Shown one piece after another: positions 11,848 through 23,679 of a stretch of DNA of 64,000 bases. Every line of letters begins with the position of its first letter. Within the stretch, counting starts at the first letter, position 1. Below the pieces are notes generated by a model. It was given only the letters and a program-made list of their open reading frames with translations, was not told where the DNA came from and did no database searches. The DNA is taken from the NCBI GenBank assembly GCA_003971905.1, contig RSEE01000003.1, positions 62,001-126,000 on the forward strand, written 5' to 3'. A program made the position numbers and the translations under genes. This DNA is from Moniliella sp. 'wahieum'. Taxonomy: Eukaryota; Basidiomycota; Moniliellomycetes; Moniliellales; Moniliellaceae.

Positions 11848-14204
11848 TCAGGAAGAGCAGCATCTCCATGCACACATGGACCGAAGTCCAGAGACACGTC
11901 GGGACCAGTTCCGGGTACGCGCGCAGATCGCCCAGTCCAGGTTGGTCACGTCACGCCAAAGAAATGCTTGCACAGTGCGCGTGCGACAAAGGCCGAAGCC
12001 AACTCGGACGCCCAGATGGCGCTTGCCCAGCATCGTCTTGGAGTACCCGTATTCATCGCCAAACGCAAAGAACGGGTACAGGGTTTGGTTCGATCCAAAG
12101 TGCAGGATGGACACCCAGCCCAAAAAGGCAACCATTGTCGTGTTCTGCGCTAGGTTGCGCTGGTAAAATGCCAGTCCGACATTTTCCGCGTACTCTTCCC
12201 ATGACTTGGGCTGCGGATCAAAGAACGACGCCGCACGGTGGCCGGGACGGACATGGAGATCGGATACCAAATACAGATCCAGAACGACGAGAGCAGTTGA
12301 AGCAGAGCAAACTGTTGAAGGATTGGAGGCGGGCAAACAAGTTGCGGTAAAAGATAAAGTAAGTGAGGAAAAAGTAGTAGCGAAACACAAAGCTCAACGC
12401 TCGACTGCGCACGCGCTGCTTTAGCACCCAGCTACTGACCAGCGTCAACAGAGTCACCGTCCCTTGCCAGATCATCACATAGGCCGTGCCCTCAATCCCC
12501 GAGTGGGGCAAGGTGGAGAGAAAGACGGAAGCATAGGCTTGGCCCAGAACCAGGGCACCCAAGGCCATCCCGATCGCCATCATAAACCAGAGAAAGCGAG
12601 TGTAAGAGGCCGGAATGCGCGCGTTGTGTCGCTCGAGAAAGGTGCGCTGGAGATCGGTAACCATCATACTGTACCGTGCCCGTCCCGACCGGCGCAACCC
12701 GACGAAACAGACCAGGGCCGGCATGGCCATCGTAGCAAACGTCAGTCCCACCCACATGGTCTTGCGTTGCCATTGAACATCGTCCCCTTCCCAATCCCAA
12801 CCATCGTCCCCGCTTGGGTCCGAGGCGCCCCGTCGCCGGCGGTATAGATCCAACTCGTGCAATCCGTATCCGGCAGCGAGCGAGGCGAGCCAAAAAAAGA
12901 GAGTAAGAAATCTTGGCGCCCAGCGCTTTGGGCCACCAGTTGAGTCGGTATAGGGTAAAAGCTGGGTGATCCAGAGCAAACCGACAGCCGAGTAGAGGCC
13001 ATAGTAAAAGATGAGAAAAAACCAAAAGTTCGCATCAACCGACAGGGTCGTAGGCAGCGTCCAGGTCCATGGGAAGCGCCACATTTGATCTTCGGCCGCT
13101 GACATCCAGAGGTGAATGAATGTGAAGATCCGGATTCCCAGGGACGCAGGAACCGACGCAGGACCGACGAGGATCGGGGAGAGATACCGCTTGGGGTGGG
13201 GTGCACCACGGCGGAGGTGCGGGGCCGGCGCACCAAGGACCATTTGGATCAGTAGGGGTGGACTTGGGGAACGGGACGGCACACCAGACCCATACCTGAA
13301 TACGATGGGGATGGGATCAGCCGTCAGCGCGTCAGCTACATCCCCCCCCAATCCAATAGGGCTAGGCAGGGAAGAAGAAAGAACGTACAATACAGCTTGG
13401 AATCAGCACAAGGATGGACCATTGCTGGATCCATGAGTTGAGCCACCGCTCCACCGTGCTGGCAGGTGGGCGAAAAAGGTTGTACCACCACCATGTTGTT
13501 TCTGACTGATGCTCAGCTCCGAGTCAGGTCGCTGGGGGGGGTAGCGTGATGGCCACCAGTGGCAGCCATTGTGCCATAGGGCCGATGCACACCATTGGGC
13601 ACGTTGCGCAGCACTGCCCCGCCCACCCCTGTTGGAGCCAACATCTCCCCTTCGCCATCGAGCCAGGCACACTGTCGTCCGAAGCATGGAAGGCTAGGTA
13701 CCGTCGCGAAACTGGGCGGTGCCTTGAGTGGGATCCGGGTCGGACTCGGGGCCATTGCGCGCATCGGGCAGGAGACGGTGGGAGAGGAACCCTTTCCGCC
13801 GGGGCGGGGGAGGCGATCCGGGTATGGAGACGGGAAGGGGGAGGGGCTGGGGGAGAGTGGGAGAGAGTGGGGGGGGGTGGGCTGCTGGTGCGCCAACCAG
13901 CACGGGGGGCAGGATGGGACGCAGGCGGGGTGGAGGTGGAGGTGTGCCGCGGCGGCAGCACATGTGGGGCCGAGCGGGAGTTGCGGAGCGCAAGACCAGC
14001 GGGGGGCGTGTAGAGATCAGCGTCCAGCCCGCGGGCGGCAATGAGCGACTCGGACGTGGGCTCAGGGGGCACGGCGACGGCGGCGCGGAGGCGGTCGAGC
14101 GCGGCGGCCAGCACACCTGGGCGAGGGGGGGAGAGGGGGGGGGGGCGGGACGAGCGGAGGCGCGGAGAAGATCCGCGGGTGCGAGCAGCATCGGACGGGC
14201 CCAT
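11848..14204 (-). CDS. Multi-pass membrane protein with disordered N-terminus, function unknown
   Basis: The N-terminal third from ATG 14204 (MGPSDAARTRGSSP) is Ser/Pro-rich and probably disordered. An exon around 13390-13500 encodes TWWWYNLFRPP and a first membrane segment (QWSILVLIPSCI), spliced through an intron at 13296-13388 (GTACGT donor). The main block has several hydrophobic helices: FWFFLIFYYGLYSAVGLLWI, FLTLFFWLASLAAGYGL, GLTFATMAMPALVCFVGL, FLWFMMAIGMALGALVLGQ and FVFRYYFFLTYFIFYRNLFA, with an acidic loop (SGDDGWDWEGDD). The last part contains FFDPQPKSWEEYAENVG and a final hydrophobic stretch. Frame changes lie near 12300, 12950 and 13500. I do not recognise a named family; the even spacing of at least seven helices and conserved-looking loops support a real gene. 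The stop is uncertain: 11946 in one frame, 11848 in another. Confidence 0.6.
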
Positions 14205-15011
14205 GGGAGGGGCCGTGCGCACCGACTGGGCACAGAGGGGAGGAGGAGGGGAGCAGCGTGTCTTCGCCTGGGCGGTCGATTGGGGTGAACAGTGGGTCGC
14301 TTGCGCTCTCCGTCGGCTGAGCCTCAAGAGCTCAACCAACGCTCCACGGGGGCTCAGACGTGCTGAATGGCGCCCCACCAGCTGAAATTTCACTGGCCCT
14401 GTCCCGCCTATCTTGTGTTTCTTTCGTGGCGCGTGCGACAGACATCACACTCGGCGGAGGATACCTCTCTCTCTCACGCGCCCCACCAGCACCCCCGGCT
14501 CAAGATACAGGAGATGACTGGTCAACACTTGGCTCGTTTCACAAGCGGCACGAACCCTTTTTTCTTACAGAAGACAGTCGTAGGTGACGCCCACCCCTAT
14601 CTATTTACGCCAGTGAGGAGACTGGTTTCACGCGTCTCTCTCGTTCGTCCCGTCATACACATCAAGGAGTGAGGGTAGATCCACATTCGCCGTTGGCTAC
14701 AGACTGCCACGCTTCCCTACCCCGGTGGGTCAGACGGGGAGGAATGGACTCGTGACGGGCCGGCGATCCAAGCACACAAGTGGTCAAGAGCGAGGACAGC
14801 ACACGCCGCTCAACAGCCAATAACTGGCAAGCCCAATAGCAATGCTAAGGGCGGCAAGAAGCCGCGTACATCCGGCGTACCCTCCGCATGACAATTCAAC
14901 CTGCACAGCACTTTATTGTAAGTCTCGTCCGCTTTGTCACTTCAAAGTCGACCCCGCACCACCACCTGGTATGGTCGGCGTCTTCGACGACAGAATAGAA
15001 ATGAGCAAAGG
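14205..15011. other. Spacer, no gene recognised
   Basis: Between two minus-strand candidates. It holds short pyrimidine runs and no protein-like frame. Confidence 0.5.
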
Positions 15012-15149
15012 TTACGCCAGAGGGGACTGTTCCTGGTCAAAGTGGTAGTTGAATGCATATACTACTGGGGCAGCCACAGCTCCACCAGCAATAACGCTGA
15101 CAGCGAGCCCTTTGTGGGAGGAGTAGAGAGTACGTTTGTTGATGGCCAT
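15012..15149 (-). CDS. Possible 45-residue single-helix membrane protein
   Basis: A short minus-strand frame begins MAINKRTLYSSHKGL and continues with a hydrophobic glycine/alanine/valine-rich helix (LAVSVIAGGAVAAPVVYA) and a charged end (FNYHFDQEQ). Basic start, one helix and acidic tail resemble small subunits of mitochondrial inner- or outer-membrane complexes, but I recognise no specific one. The frame is open upstream to 15500 without convincing protein-like sequence, so the ATG at 15149 is chosen for the composition change. It could be the last exon of a longer gene. Confidence 0.3.
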   Translation of the reverse strand: MAINKRTLYSSHKGLAVSVIAGGAVAAPVVYAFNYHFDQEQSPLA

Positions 15150-16283
15150 TGTTCGGGACAATATCCTCGTCGGCGGCGGTAACTGGGCGAGGGGGGTCGA
15201 TATCGGGTCTCCGTGAGTAGGGTGGGTAGAGCTGCAAAAGGAACATAGCGCGAAACTTGAGCTTTTAGTTAAACACGCTGCGCAGATAAGTACCTGGTGC
15301 GGCCCAGCGAGGGCCCGCACAGAGAGAGCGCAAGTGTGACGCGGCAGGCCAGACGAGAGGAGAAAAGATGATGGGATGGTGGGAGCGTTGGCGATGGAGA
15401 TGGCAGTGACGAAGGCGAGGGCGATGGGACGATGGACGGATGGCTTACGTGAAGAGAAGGCGGGGTGGGTGAGCAGGGCGGGGGCAGCATTCGCTAGCAC
15501 GCATCACTAGTCCTAGTCACGAGTCAAGCGTTCAAAAGTTTTCCGAAGTATAGGGATGCTCCCGTCCAAAAACTTCGCACCCACTCCTGCCGCTGGCCGC
15601 TGGTCTCGCCTGAAAGACAGATATGAGATCTGAGAGAGCGACTGCCGACTGTGATTGCGAGCCGCTGGACAGCAAGCAGAGGCGCGTAGGCCGATACAAT
15701 CAGAGGGGAAAAGGGGCACAATGGAGGTAAATCATGAGGGGAAGAAAGTACGCCCGCTGCTCTGGCAGGAACGGCCTCGCTGGCGTTCGGAGGGATGGTG
15801 ACCGTGAGCTGACTGTGGGCCTGGGGATGATCGATGACCGAGGGGCGCCAGAACGATATCTCTAAGTTCCATATTCGAGCAGGCAAAGAAAATGTGCAAC
15901 CCTACTGCCCCCACCTGCACGTGACGGGTGGGTGGGGCTGGCTACGCCAATGATCGGGCATATGACAGAGTCGCGTCGACGCGTCCCTCCACTCCCTCAA
16001 AATGCCCCTCACCGGCCTCATTGCCGCACCAACGACCACATTCGCGCACAGTGTACCTTCAATCCACGCCCGAGAGAGGCACCGCCACTGCCGTTGCCCT
16101 GGCTACAAGGCTGCCACAAGGGGGGGAGACAAAGGGGGACAAAGGGGATCGGTGGGGTGGACGAGAGGTTAAACGTGAATTACGACGACCCTGTCACAGG
16201 CGGGCCTTGCCAGGGGACTCACCCAGGTTGGTGGGGTACAATCCCTTAGATAAAGGACGACTCACGGTGGTTTCCGGCTTGGG
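15150..16283. other. Spacer, no gene recognised
   Basis: Only low-complexity arginine/proline frames are present on both strands. No repeats or RNA gene noted. Confidence 0.45.
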
Positions 16284-16582
16284 CTATTTGGAGGAGCGGC
16301 CTTTGGGCGTGCAGCCGATGCGGCCGCACGCTTGGCAAGGGTGCGTATGTCCCGGCTTGGGGCAGTAACGTGTCTGAAGCCTCCGGGGCTGAGCGACGGG
16401 TAGACGCAGTGGAGCGGACAGACACTTCCAGGGCTGAGGCATGGCAGTGGCTGTGAAAGGAACCCACGCGACATGCTGAGGTACGGAGAACCGACGCGGC
16501 TGATGGAAGGCTCGCGCGACTGGGCAGATGGAAAGATAGAGTGCGACTTGGGAGCACTCGCGATCCTATGGATGAGCTGCAA
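16284..16582 (-). CDS. Possible small protein with Cys/His zinc-binding C-terminus
   Basis: From ATG 16582 (MQLIHRIASAPKSHS) the first 45 residues are Ser/Arg/Leu-rich with no acidic residue except one Glu, as in mitochondrial presequences. In another frame the 3' part encodes RYCPKPGHTHPCQACGRIGC and then TPKGRSSK before TAG at 16284. C-x4-H-x-H-x-C-x2-C-x4-C could bind zinc. The two parts need one frame change to join, which is common in this window. The motif does not match a family I can name. No upstream neighbour helps. Confidence 0.35.
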
Positions 16583-17896
16583 AGCAGCCTTCAGACAGGC
16601 GTGAAGGCAAAGAGGTGAGCCACAAGTCTTCAGGCAACATCTGAGTTGAAGGGAAGGAGACAGGAGAGAGAGAAGGGAGATGAAGCGAGCAGGGCGCGCG
16701 CGCCCTGCGAGCGGAACTCTTCCCCCCGGTTAAGTGAGCGTCACCGATCCACCGAGGGCCGTGCAAGGGAACCCCAGCACTACCCTCCAACAGAAGCAAG
16801 CGGAGGCTGCGAAGGCACTAAGAATGTCATCCGATAGCACTTCCTCGTATGGGTGTAGGACAGCAGGTGCTGGAGGCGAGCTGGCCGCCAACCATGCGTC
16901 GGACGCGGGGCATGTGGCGGGTGGCTCGCTGTACACAGGCGCCGTGCCGTGTCACAGCCGTGCGCGCTACGAGTAGGGTCCGTCCCTGGGGCCTGGCCCT
17001 CCAGATGCAGCTGGGGGGGTCGCGTGCACGTGACGCATATGCGTGCCACGCTGGCCTCCCGGCCTGTGCCGCGGCCTGTCGTGGCTGCGCAGGGCTGCAT
17101 GGTTCCACAGGGCTACCCTGCCGCACTGCCGCATGCTGCAGGCAGGGAATGATGTTTGATGCAGATGGCAGAAGGCGCGAGCGCTCGCAGCTCGCACTAG
17201 CACAGAGAGCAACCAGAGCGATGCCAAGACCCACGCCCAATCGGGCGCCCGCAGGGGGGCAGCCTAAGGCGGGTTGGCTTCCCGAGCATGCAGCGTCACG
17301 CGTCACGCGCCACGAGCCTCAGGCCCCACGCTTGAGCCGGCTTCAAGTTTCAGCGCTGGGGCGGCGGGAGGGCGTGTGTGCTGAGATAAGCATGTGGCTC
17401 TGCTGCGGCGGGCTGTGGGCTGTGGCAGTGCTGGTTGCACGGGCAGGCGCTGCGCATGCAGCATGCCAGCGGCTTCATGCGGCGAAGCAAAGGCGCCCGC
17501 TCGCCAGACACGACGCGTGACGCTGCGGTTGGCTCGCGCTGTCCGGCCCGGCTCTCGCATGCCGCCCTCGTGCCGCGTCACGCGTCACGCACTGTTTTTT
17601 TCGTCCGCTGGGCCAGGCGCGAGGCCACACGATGGCGGCCTGGCCCAGCGCATGCGGTGCGGGGGCGGCAGGGGGCTAGCACCCCAGTGGGCCTCCAGTT
17701 CGCATGCGTGTTCTGCCGCCAATCGACAGTGCCAGCCTCAAGCTTTCAAGCTTCACCGCCAGCTTCAGCGTCAGCCTCAGACCAGCACTTGCCACTCGGC
17801 GCGTGAGCCTCAACACCACCACCTTCTTCCTGTCTCCCACACCACCACCTCCTCCTCCTCCTGCTCCCCCCCCACCCCTCTCTCCACACAGCCTGG
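16583..17896. other. Spacer with CACGCGTCACG-type words; 5' part of the exchanger gene may lie at its end
   Basis: Mostly alanine/arginine-rich frames without family resemblance. Direct and inverted copies of TCACGCGTCACG-like words occur at about 17288-17315 and 17576-17590, and AAGCTTTCAAGCTTCA at about 17740-17756. A pyrimidine-rich tract ending in CACACAG (about 17885-17892) looks like a 3' splice site, so an earlier exon of the exchanger gene is likely near 17.7-17.8 kb. Confidence 0.45.
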
Positions 17897-19482
17897 GTGG
17901 CCGCCATCAACTCCTTTGTGCGCAAGCCCGTCAAGCGCAACACCTCGGCCTCGAGGAGGGCCAGGCCGAACCGCCAGCCCCCGACCTCGACCCTCCTCTC
18001 TCCGCCACCGCCAGTGCTTTCCTTCCACGCTCCTCAGCGCCGTGGCACCGGCGCCGACAGCCTCGGCCCCCCGGACTGGGTGGTCCTGGCGCCGGCATCC
18101 CCCGTCGCGCCACGGCCGACAGCGCCTTGGCTACCCACCGCCTCGGCCGCACCGTCACTGAACTCCTAACCCCGATCGGCCCGTTGCGCCTTCGCCTGGT
18201 CATTTAGAGAGCATCAGACGGTCATCTGCTTTAGCTGGCTCAACATCCTCTTGATCTGCATTCCCATCTCATGGGCACTCCATTTTGTCTTCAAGTCTCA
18301 AGACCATGGGTTGCCAGAGACGGACAAGACAGTCAAGAACCATGGCATTGCCGTCTTTGTTGTTTCCTTCCTGGCCATTATACCCCTGGCCCAATTGTTG
18401 TCGTTTGGAACCGAGGAAATTGCTCTGCGGGTCGGCGACACGCTTGGTGGTCTGCTCAATGCTACGCTAGGCAACGCAGTCGAACTCATCACGGCATCAT
18501 TGCTTGCTTCCAATGCGAACTGACCATTGTCCAAACCTCGTTGGTGGGCAGTGTGTTGTCCAACTGCTGCTGGTGCTTGGCATGTGCTTCTTTGCGGGCG
18601 GAATCAAGTACAAGGAACAGACATTCCATGCGACCGCTGCCCAGCTCAACTCGAGCTTGCTTGTCATGGCCACCCTCTCGGTTCTGACCCCGGCCGGGTA
18701 CCACGCCGTCTTGGGACCCAACATCCCTGATCCCTCGGAGCGCGGCAAGGTGCTCCAATTTTCGCGGGTGTGAGCATCATCCTCTTAACTGTCTATCTCG
18801 CCTACCTCTTTTTCACCCTCTCGTCGCACAAGTACATGTTTGAAAACACGCCGGCGGAGAACGAGTCGACACTGGCAGGGTCCGAGTCGTCCAAGAAGAG
18901 CCCCGATATTGTGATGCACCCTAGCCTGCCTGATCCGCACGCCCCACCTCCCGACCACCCGGATGAGGACGAGGAGACCCCGCAAATTTCTACCTGGGTC
19001 GCATTTGGTACGCTGGTCGTCTCGACCGTTTTGGTCGGTGTCACGTGCGAGTGGTTGGTGGACTCGATTGATGCGGTCGCTGCTGCGGGCGCGCCGCGAA
19101 CCTGGATTGGGCTCATCATCATCGTATCCAACGCTACGGAGCACGTGACGGCCGTCACTGTGGCCGTCAAGAACAAGCTGGACCTGTCTATGGGCGTGGC
19201 GGTGGGATCGTCGATTCAGATCTCGATTTTGTCATTCCTCTGTTGGTCGTCATTGCGTGGTGCGGGGACAAACCGTTGAGCTTGCTTTGATCCGTTTGTT
19301 TCCATCTTTTTGTTCCTATCGGTATTGATTGTCAACTCGGCCATCTCGGACGGCAGGCCAACTGGCTGGAGGGCTACCTGCTCATGTGCTGTTGGGTCAT
19401 TGCCGCGGTCGTGTTTTGGTACGTGCCCGACTCGACACAGTCGTTTGGGTTGTTCTCCGACGAACTGTGCAAACTTGGGTAA
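17897..19482 (+). CDS. VCX1: Vacuolar Ca2+/H+ exchanger (CAX family)
   Basis: Cation/proton antiporter that moves cytosolic Ca2+ into the vacuole. The conserved signatures of both halves are present: GGLLNATLGNAVELI (18441-18486) and IIIVSNATEHVTAVTVAVKN (19116-19175), the two repeats that form the cation-binding site. Other segments are ICFSWLNILLICIPISWALH (first helix), HGIAVFVVSFLAIIPLAQLL, GMCFFAGGIKYKEQTFHATAAQ, MATLSVLTPAGYHAVLGPN, an acidic hydrophilic loop (PDEDEETPQIS) and a last helix ending WYVPDSTQSFGLF at stop 19482. Canonical family proteins have 11 helices and about 400-450 residues. Frame changes occur near 18220, 18520, 18773 and 19235. The 5' end is unresolved: SFVRKPVKRNTSASR near 17905 is probably an internal exon. 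Confidence 0.85.
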
Positions 19483-20790
19483 CCTGCTCTCTGCAATCCC
19501 TCGAGCTCCACCCTCGTTGGCTGCCTCTCTTTTCGCTCATACCCTTCTCCCTTCCCCATAATGGACCATGGACGAACTTTTTGGACTCTTCTTTCCCGAT
19601 TATCGATTCCTATGCATGCTTCTCGTATCGGCCACGCCATGCACGTAGTAATAGTAGGTGACCGCGCGCTGGTTCGGTGGGAACAAAGCACTCGTGTCGT
19701 GGAGCGGTCTGAACGTTGCTACAGTCATACCCCTTTTAATGTTGCGGTGCAGAAGGGGCGATATCATGCGGGAAGACGCTCCAAAGTTGCTAGCATGACG
19801 TGTGAATCAGATGAAAGAGGCGTGGCCCGTTGGGGGCACGTATTTTCTCTGTGGCTATCACAAAAAGCTTCTTACCATATACACCGGTTAATGGACCGCT
19901 TGGACCAGGAACCTGGCGCGCATGATGCATGACGAGTCGACGGGCGACACAGAGGTGGAACATGCAACAGGAGATAACCAACCTGTTGATCTCGTCGAAC
20001 AACATTCACTACGAGAAAGATTCAATCGGGCGTACCTACCCTGTCACATATAGGTGCCGTAGAAGCTATCCCCAATCCACCGCGTTCCATAGGCTACGGG
20101 ATTCTTGGGCTTTCCAGGATTCCTATCAGTCACAAAACTGCATCTGAATCTTCCAGCAAGGCGAACCGGGTCGGGATGCAAGGGCGGGAAACGTGGTACC
20201 CACCAACGGGGACGAAACAGATGCAGAAGCCTTGGAGCAAGGAAGGCACTGACATGTGATAAAGGCCGAGACGCAGGGTGAAAACTTGGCCCGCAGTAAG
20301 TATAAGGGTAGTGCCAACCTCAGGAGGTTCTTTCATGGTTTCAACACTGGTCCACCCTCCACGCAGCAATCTCTCCAACTGAGCTCTCCCTCTCAGCAAT
20401 GTGGCTCCTCCTCTGGCCCTGTCCAAAGGCAAAAGCGGACCACCTCCCTGCCTCACCTTAGGTGCACGCCCCTTGCACGCGGACTCCTAGCTGTCTACTA
20501 TATGTACGCCCACTCAGCACATTAGCCGCACCGGCTTTGCCCAGCTCAGAGTCACACCCAGCGCAGTGGCTCCGGGTACGCTGCTCCGCCCGCTGAGCGG
20601 CGCAACACATAGCAAGACGACTGGAAATGGTTAATGGGAGGGGATGCAATCAGATGAAAGGGTACGGGTAGGGGTAGGGGCAGACAGAGGGGTGGGTAGG
20701 TCATCTGTGTCCCACCTTGCCCAGAGCAGACAAAGAAGGGAAAGGAGACGTCCGCGCGACAGACTGGGGATGCGTGCTGAGCAGTACACT
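19483..20790. other. Spacer, no gene recognised
   Basis: It contains the 3' flanks of two convergent genes (exchanger + and RAD6 -). GC is lower around 19.7-20.4 kb. No frame resembles a known protein. Confidence 0.5.
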
Positions 20791-21367
20791 TTACGCAGTG
20801 GGCCCAAGGTCCATACCGTTTGGCTCAGCCCCAGGGGTCGTATCGTCTTCGTCGTCCAGCCAGCTCTGCTCCACCGTCGCCTTGACCCGCCTCACGTACT
20901 CCCGCATGTTCTCGCGGTACAGCGAGGCGGCTTCCACGTTGGCTGGGCTGGGTGGGGGAGGACAGGGTCAGCCATGCTTCGGCACGCACCTCGGAGCGCG
21001 ACCGACGTACCTATTGGGATTGGGGTCGTGCAACAGCGACTGGATCGAGGTCAGGATGGCAGTCACGTCGTACGTCGGACTCCACCTGTTCTGCAGAATG
21101 TCGAGACACAGTTCCCCATTTGCATACACGTTCGGATGGAAATCTTGGTAAGGAACTTGACGTGCGGCGGGCGGGTCGGGTACGACTCGTCAAACGTCAA
21201 CACCAACTTGAACGTCCCATCTTCAAACGGCGTGTCGAGCGGGCCAAAGATGACGGCGTTCCATACCATCAGGTTGTCGCCAACGGGCGCGCCGGAGATG
21301 CCCCGGGTGGGTCGGCAGACAGGCGCTTGAAGTCCCGAATCAGACGTTTGCGCGACGGGGTGGCCAT
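20791..21367 (-). CDS. RAD6: E2 ubiquitin-conjugating enzyme Rad6/Ubc2
   Basis: Rad6 with Bre1 ubiquitylates histone H2B and with Rad18 ubiquitylates PCNA. The start [16 protein letters not shown] is the Rad6 N-terminus. It is followed by [37 protein letters not shown] and [20 protein letters not shown], which carries the HPN motif and the active-site Cys. An intron at 20948-21010 (63 nt, GTACGT donor) interrupts DPNPNS and [17 protein letters not shown]. The tail [17 protein letters not shown] is acidic, as in yeast Rad6, and ends at 20791. Two single-base losses (near 21305 in a G run and near 21141 in a T run) break the frame; allowing for them the length is 171 residues, the family norm. 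Confidence 0.95.
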
Positions 21368-22402
21368 GGGGAACGCTGGGGATGGTGGTGGGGGGCGTGC
21401 AACACGCCGCGCCCCAACCGAGTGACGAACAGGACAAGCGAGGCTTGGGCTAGAGGGTAGTGACTACCTAATGATGCATGATGCATGACAATGGCTGATG
21501 ATGTCACCAGCCCCCTCGCTATTGACACTGCCGATGTGGCCTGAGCCGGCTGGGCGCTGATGCAGCTTAGCCGCCACAGAACGCCGGTTGGGTCACGTGA
21601 GTACAGTCGCAGCGTCCTTCGCTCGTTCTTCACCCCGTGGGCTCGACCATACGGTGGAACGGAGCTGGGGTCGCTGGGACGCGATGGATCTGCCCTCTTC
21701 CATTGCTCATCAGCTGTTTCTGCCATGGATCCTCTGCTTTTTGCGGCCAAAGTCCGGCACAGTGGGTGCACCGACCGCGGCACGTCGGGCCACTTCTGCT
21801 TCTCGGTCCCACTAACAGCTCTCAAGGGGTTACTATTACTACTTCTCACGCCACAGCAAGAAAAAGGACGGGGAATGCATCATGCAAAGTAACACAAAGA
21901 TTAGGCAAGAACAATTCGCATGTCCTTCCTGGGGTTCAAGTTAACAAGGCATGAAACAGTCGAAAATAAGTTGGTCCAAGGGCGTATACATAGAGATTCA
22001 GAAGGAGAACGCTTACCACCAGGGGACCCCAGTGGTCTACGACCTGGGCCAAGCAACTAGGGTGTGCAACGTGCATCCCCAATCACAAGAACTGCATAAT
22101 GTCAACTGACACTGACACGGAGCCAGTAACGCTAAAGACCACTCCATACATTGCAGAGCCAAAACGCTCGTATCCAACCAAGTCAGACATGATAATCAAT
22201 GGGCATCAACGCAGCCAGCGGCACCTGTACCTACAGTCGTGTACATGAGAGTATTATTGCCTCTCCCCCCTAGTTTGGGCTTTTCGAGGTTAGGCGGCAG
22301 GCGCGAATGCGGAAACAAAGGAAACAGTGTACAAGTCAAAAGGGGCCAATTAATTTGCCGTCTTGCGCCTCAACCGTGGCTAGGGCTTTTGGCACCCGAG
22401 GC
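21368..22402. other. Spacer, no gene recognised
   Basis: 5' flank of RAD6 and 3' flank of SCS7, both minus-strand. The part at 21.9-22.3 kb is lower in GC. No coding segment or RNA gene recognised. Confidence 0.5.
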
Positions 22403-23679
22403 TCACGGATTAAACTGGGTGTTGAAGACCAAGTCCCACAGCTTGGAGGTCACGCCAAACCCAAGCTCGTAGTTCTTGTAGTGGTGTTCAAGGTGGTACC
22501 GTTTGAGCTCCATCAGGTAAGTGGGGAGACGAGAGTGGTGCAGGGCCAGTGGGTGGTGTCGTAGCCGACATAGGAAAAGAAGGCACCAGCAATGATACCA
22601 TTGGCAAATGCCGTGGGAAGGACAGCGTGCGCCAACTTGGTAAAGGGCGCTTGCAGGAGGAAGAACAGCAAAGGGGGCATGACAAGCCGAAGACCATCCA
22701 TGGGGAGGTAGTGGTGCACGCCATGCAGGAGAAAGTGCAGAAGCAGGAAGATAGGGCGGTCGGGCAAGATGGCATCAATGTGGAACAGGAACCGGTGCAG
22801 GCCATACTCCAGCAGCGACCAGATGAGCATCCCATTAGCAATTGCAACCGCTAGACTTAGCCATGACACGGGCGTGATCAAAGCCAGGGAGTGGAAGTAA
22901 GTCGCCCAGCAGGCCGGCACATTAAATGGTGATGGCACGGGCAACAGACTGAACTGGCACAGCGACCGAGCCGCCAACGTAGCTGCGATGGGCAGCCAAA
23001 CGAGCGCCGGCACGTACCACTGCGTTTTGGTAAACATCTCCAGGTACCATGGCCCAAAGAGGGGGGCGGAGCCCTTGACATGGCGCGGAATGTGGACCTG
23101 CTCGAGGTAAAAGGCCTTGTCAAACGTGGAAAACCACATTTGCGGAATGAGCGGCTTGGTCAGGTCGAGGAACTGGTGCTGGGCCAAGTCCCGAGCGGTA
23201 TCAGTATCGTCGGGACTAAAGTCCGACGTGATCACAATGTCCTCGTCCTTGCCACTAAAGTTGCCCCCTTGCACGCCACCAAACTTGGTGAGCGTCGCCA
23301 CGTCTACGCCCGCAGCCTCCATCTGAGCCAGGGCGCTAGCCTGCTCCAACTTGACCTTGGCCATGTCATCGGCCGAAGCAAGACGGCCAATGTAGTACTC
23401 GTCCAGCACAGCATACGCCGAGTCAGAGTGGGTGTGCAGCTCGGGGTCCGCCATGGCGCCGGCCAGGTCCTTACCAGCGTAGGGCAGGAGCAAGTCATCG
23501 CCCCCCGGGTGGTCCTCGACAAACGGAGTCACGTCGAACACACGACCCTCGTGCACGACCCAGCAGTCGTCGAGCGTGGAATGGGAGGCGACATCCTCGG
23601 CGCTGAAGAGGCGCACGCGACGCCGGGGAGCCGCGGCAGTAGCAGCAGCAGTAGTAGCAGCAGCAGCAGCGGTGGCCAT
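22403..23679 (-). CDS. SCS7: Sphingolipid fatty acid alpha(2)-hydroxylase
   Basis: ER membrane di-iron enzyme that 2-hydroxylates the very-long-chain fatty acid of ceramide. The start at 23679 opens an alanine-rich leader (about 18 residues), then a cytochrome b5 domain (about residues 20-100) with the haem motif VEDHPGGDDLL and the second haem histidine in HTHSDSA. The C-terminal half is a fatty-acid-hydroxylase domain with histidine boxes HRFLFH, HFLLHGVHHYLPMD, HHSRLP and HLEHHYKNYELGFG, framed by membrane helices (SWLSLAVAIANGMLIWSLLE and PPLLFFLLQAPF). It ends VFNTQFNP at 22403. One base is missing near 22546 (YDTTHWALHH spans two frames); restoring the frame gives 425 codons. Yeast Scs7 is 384 residues. 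No intron seen. Confidence 0.95.
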
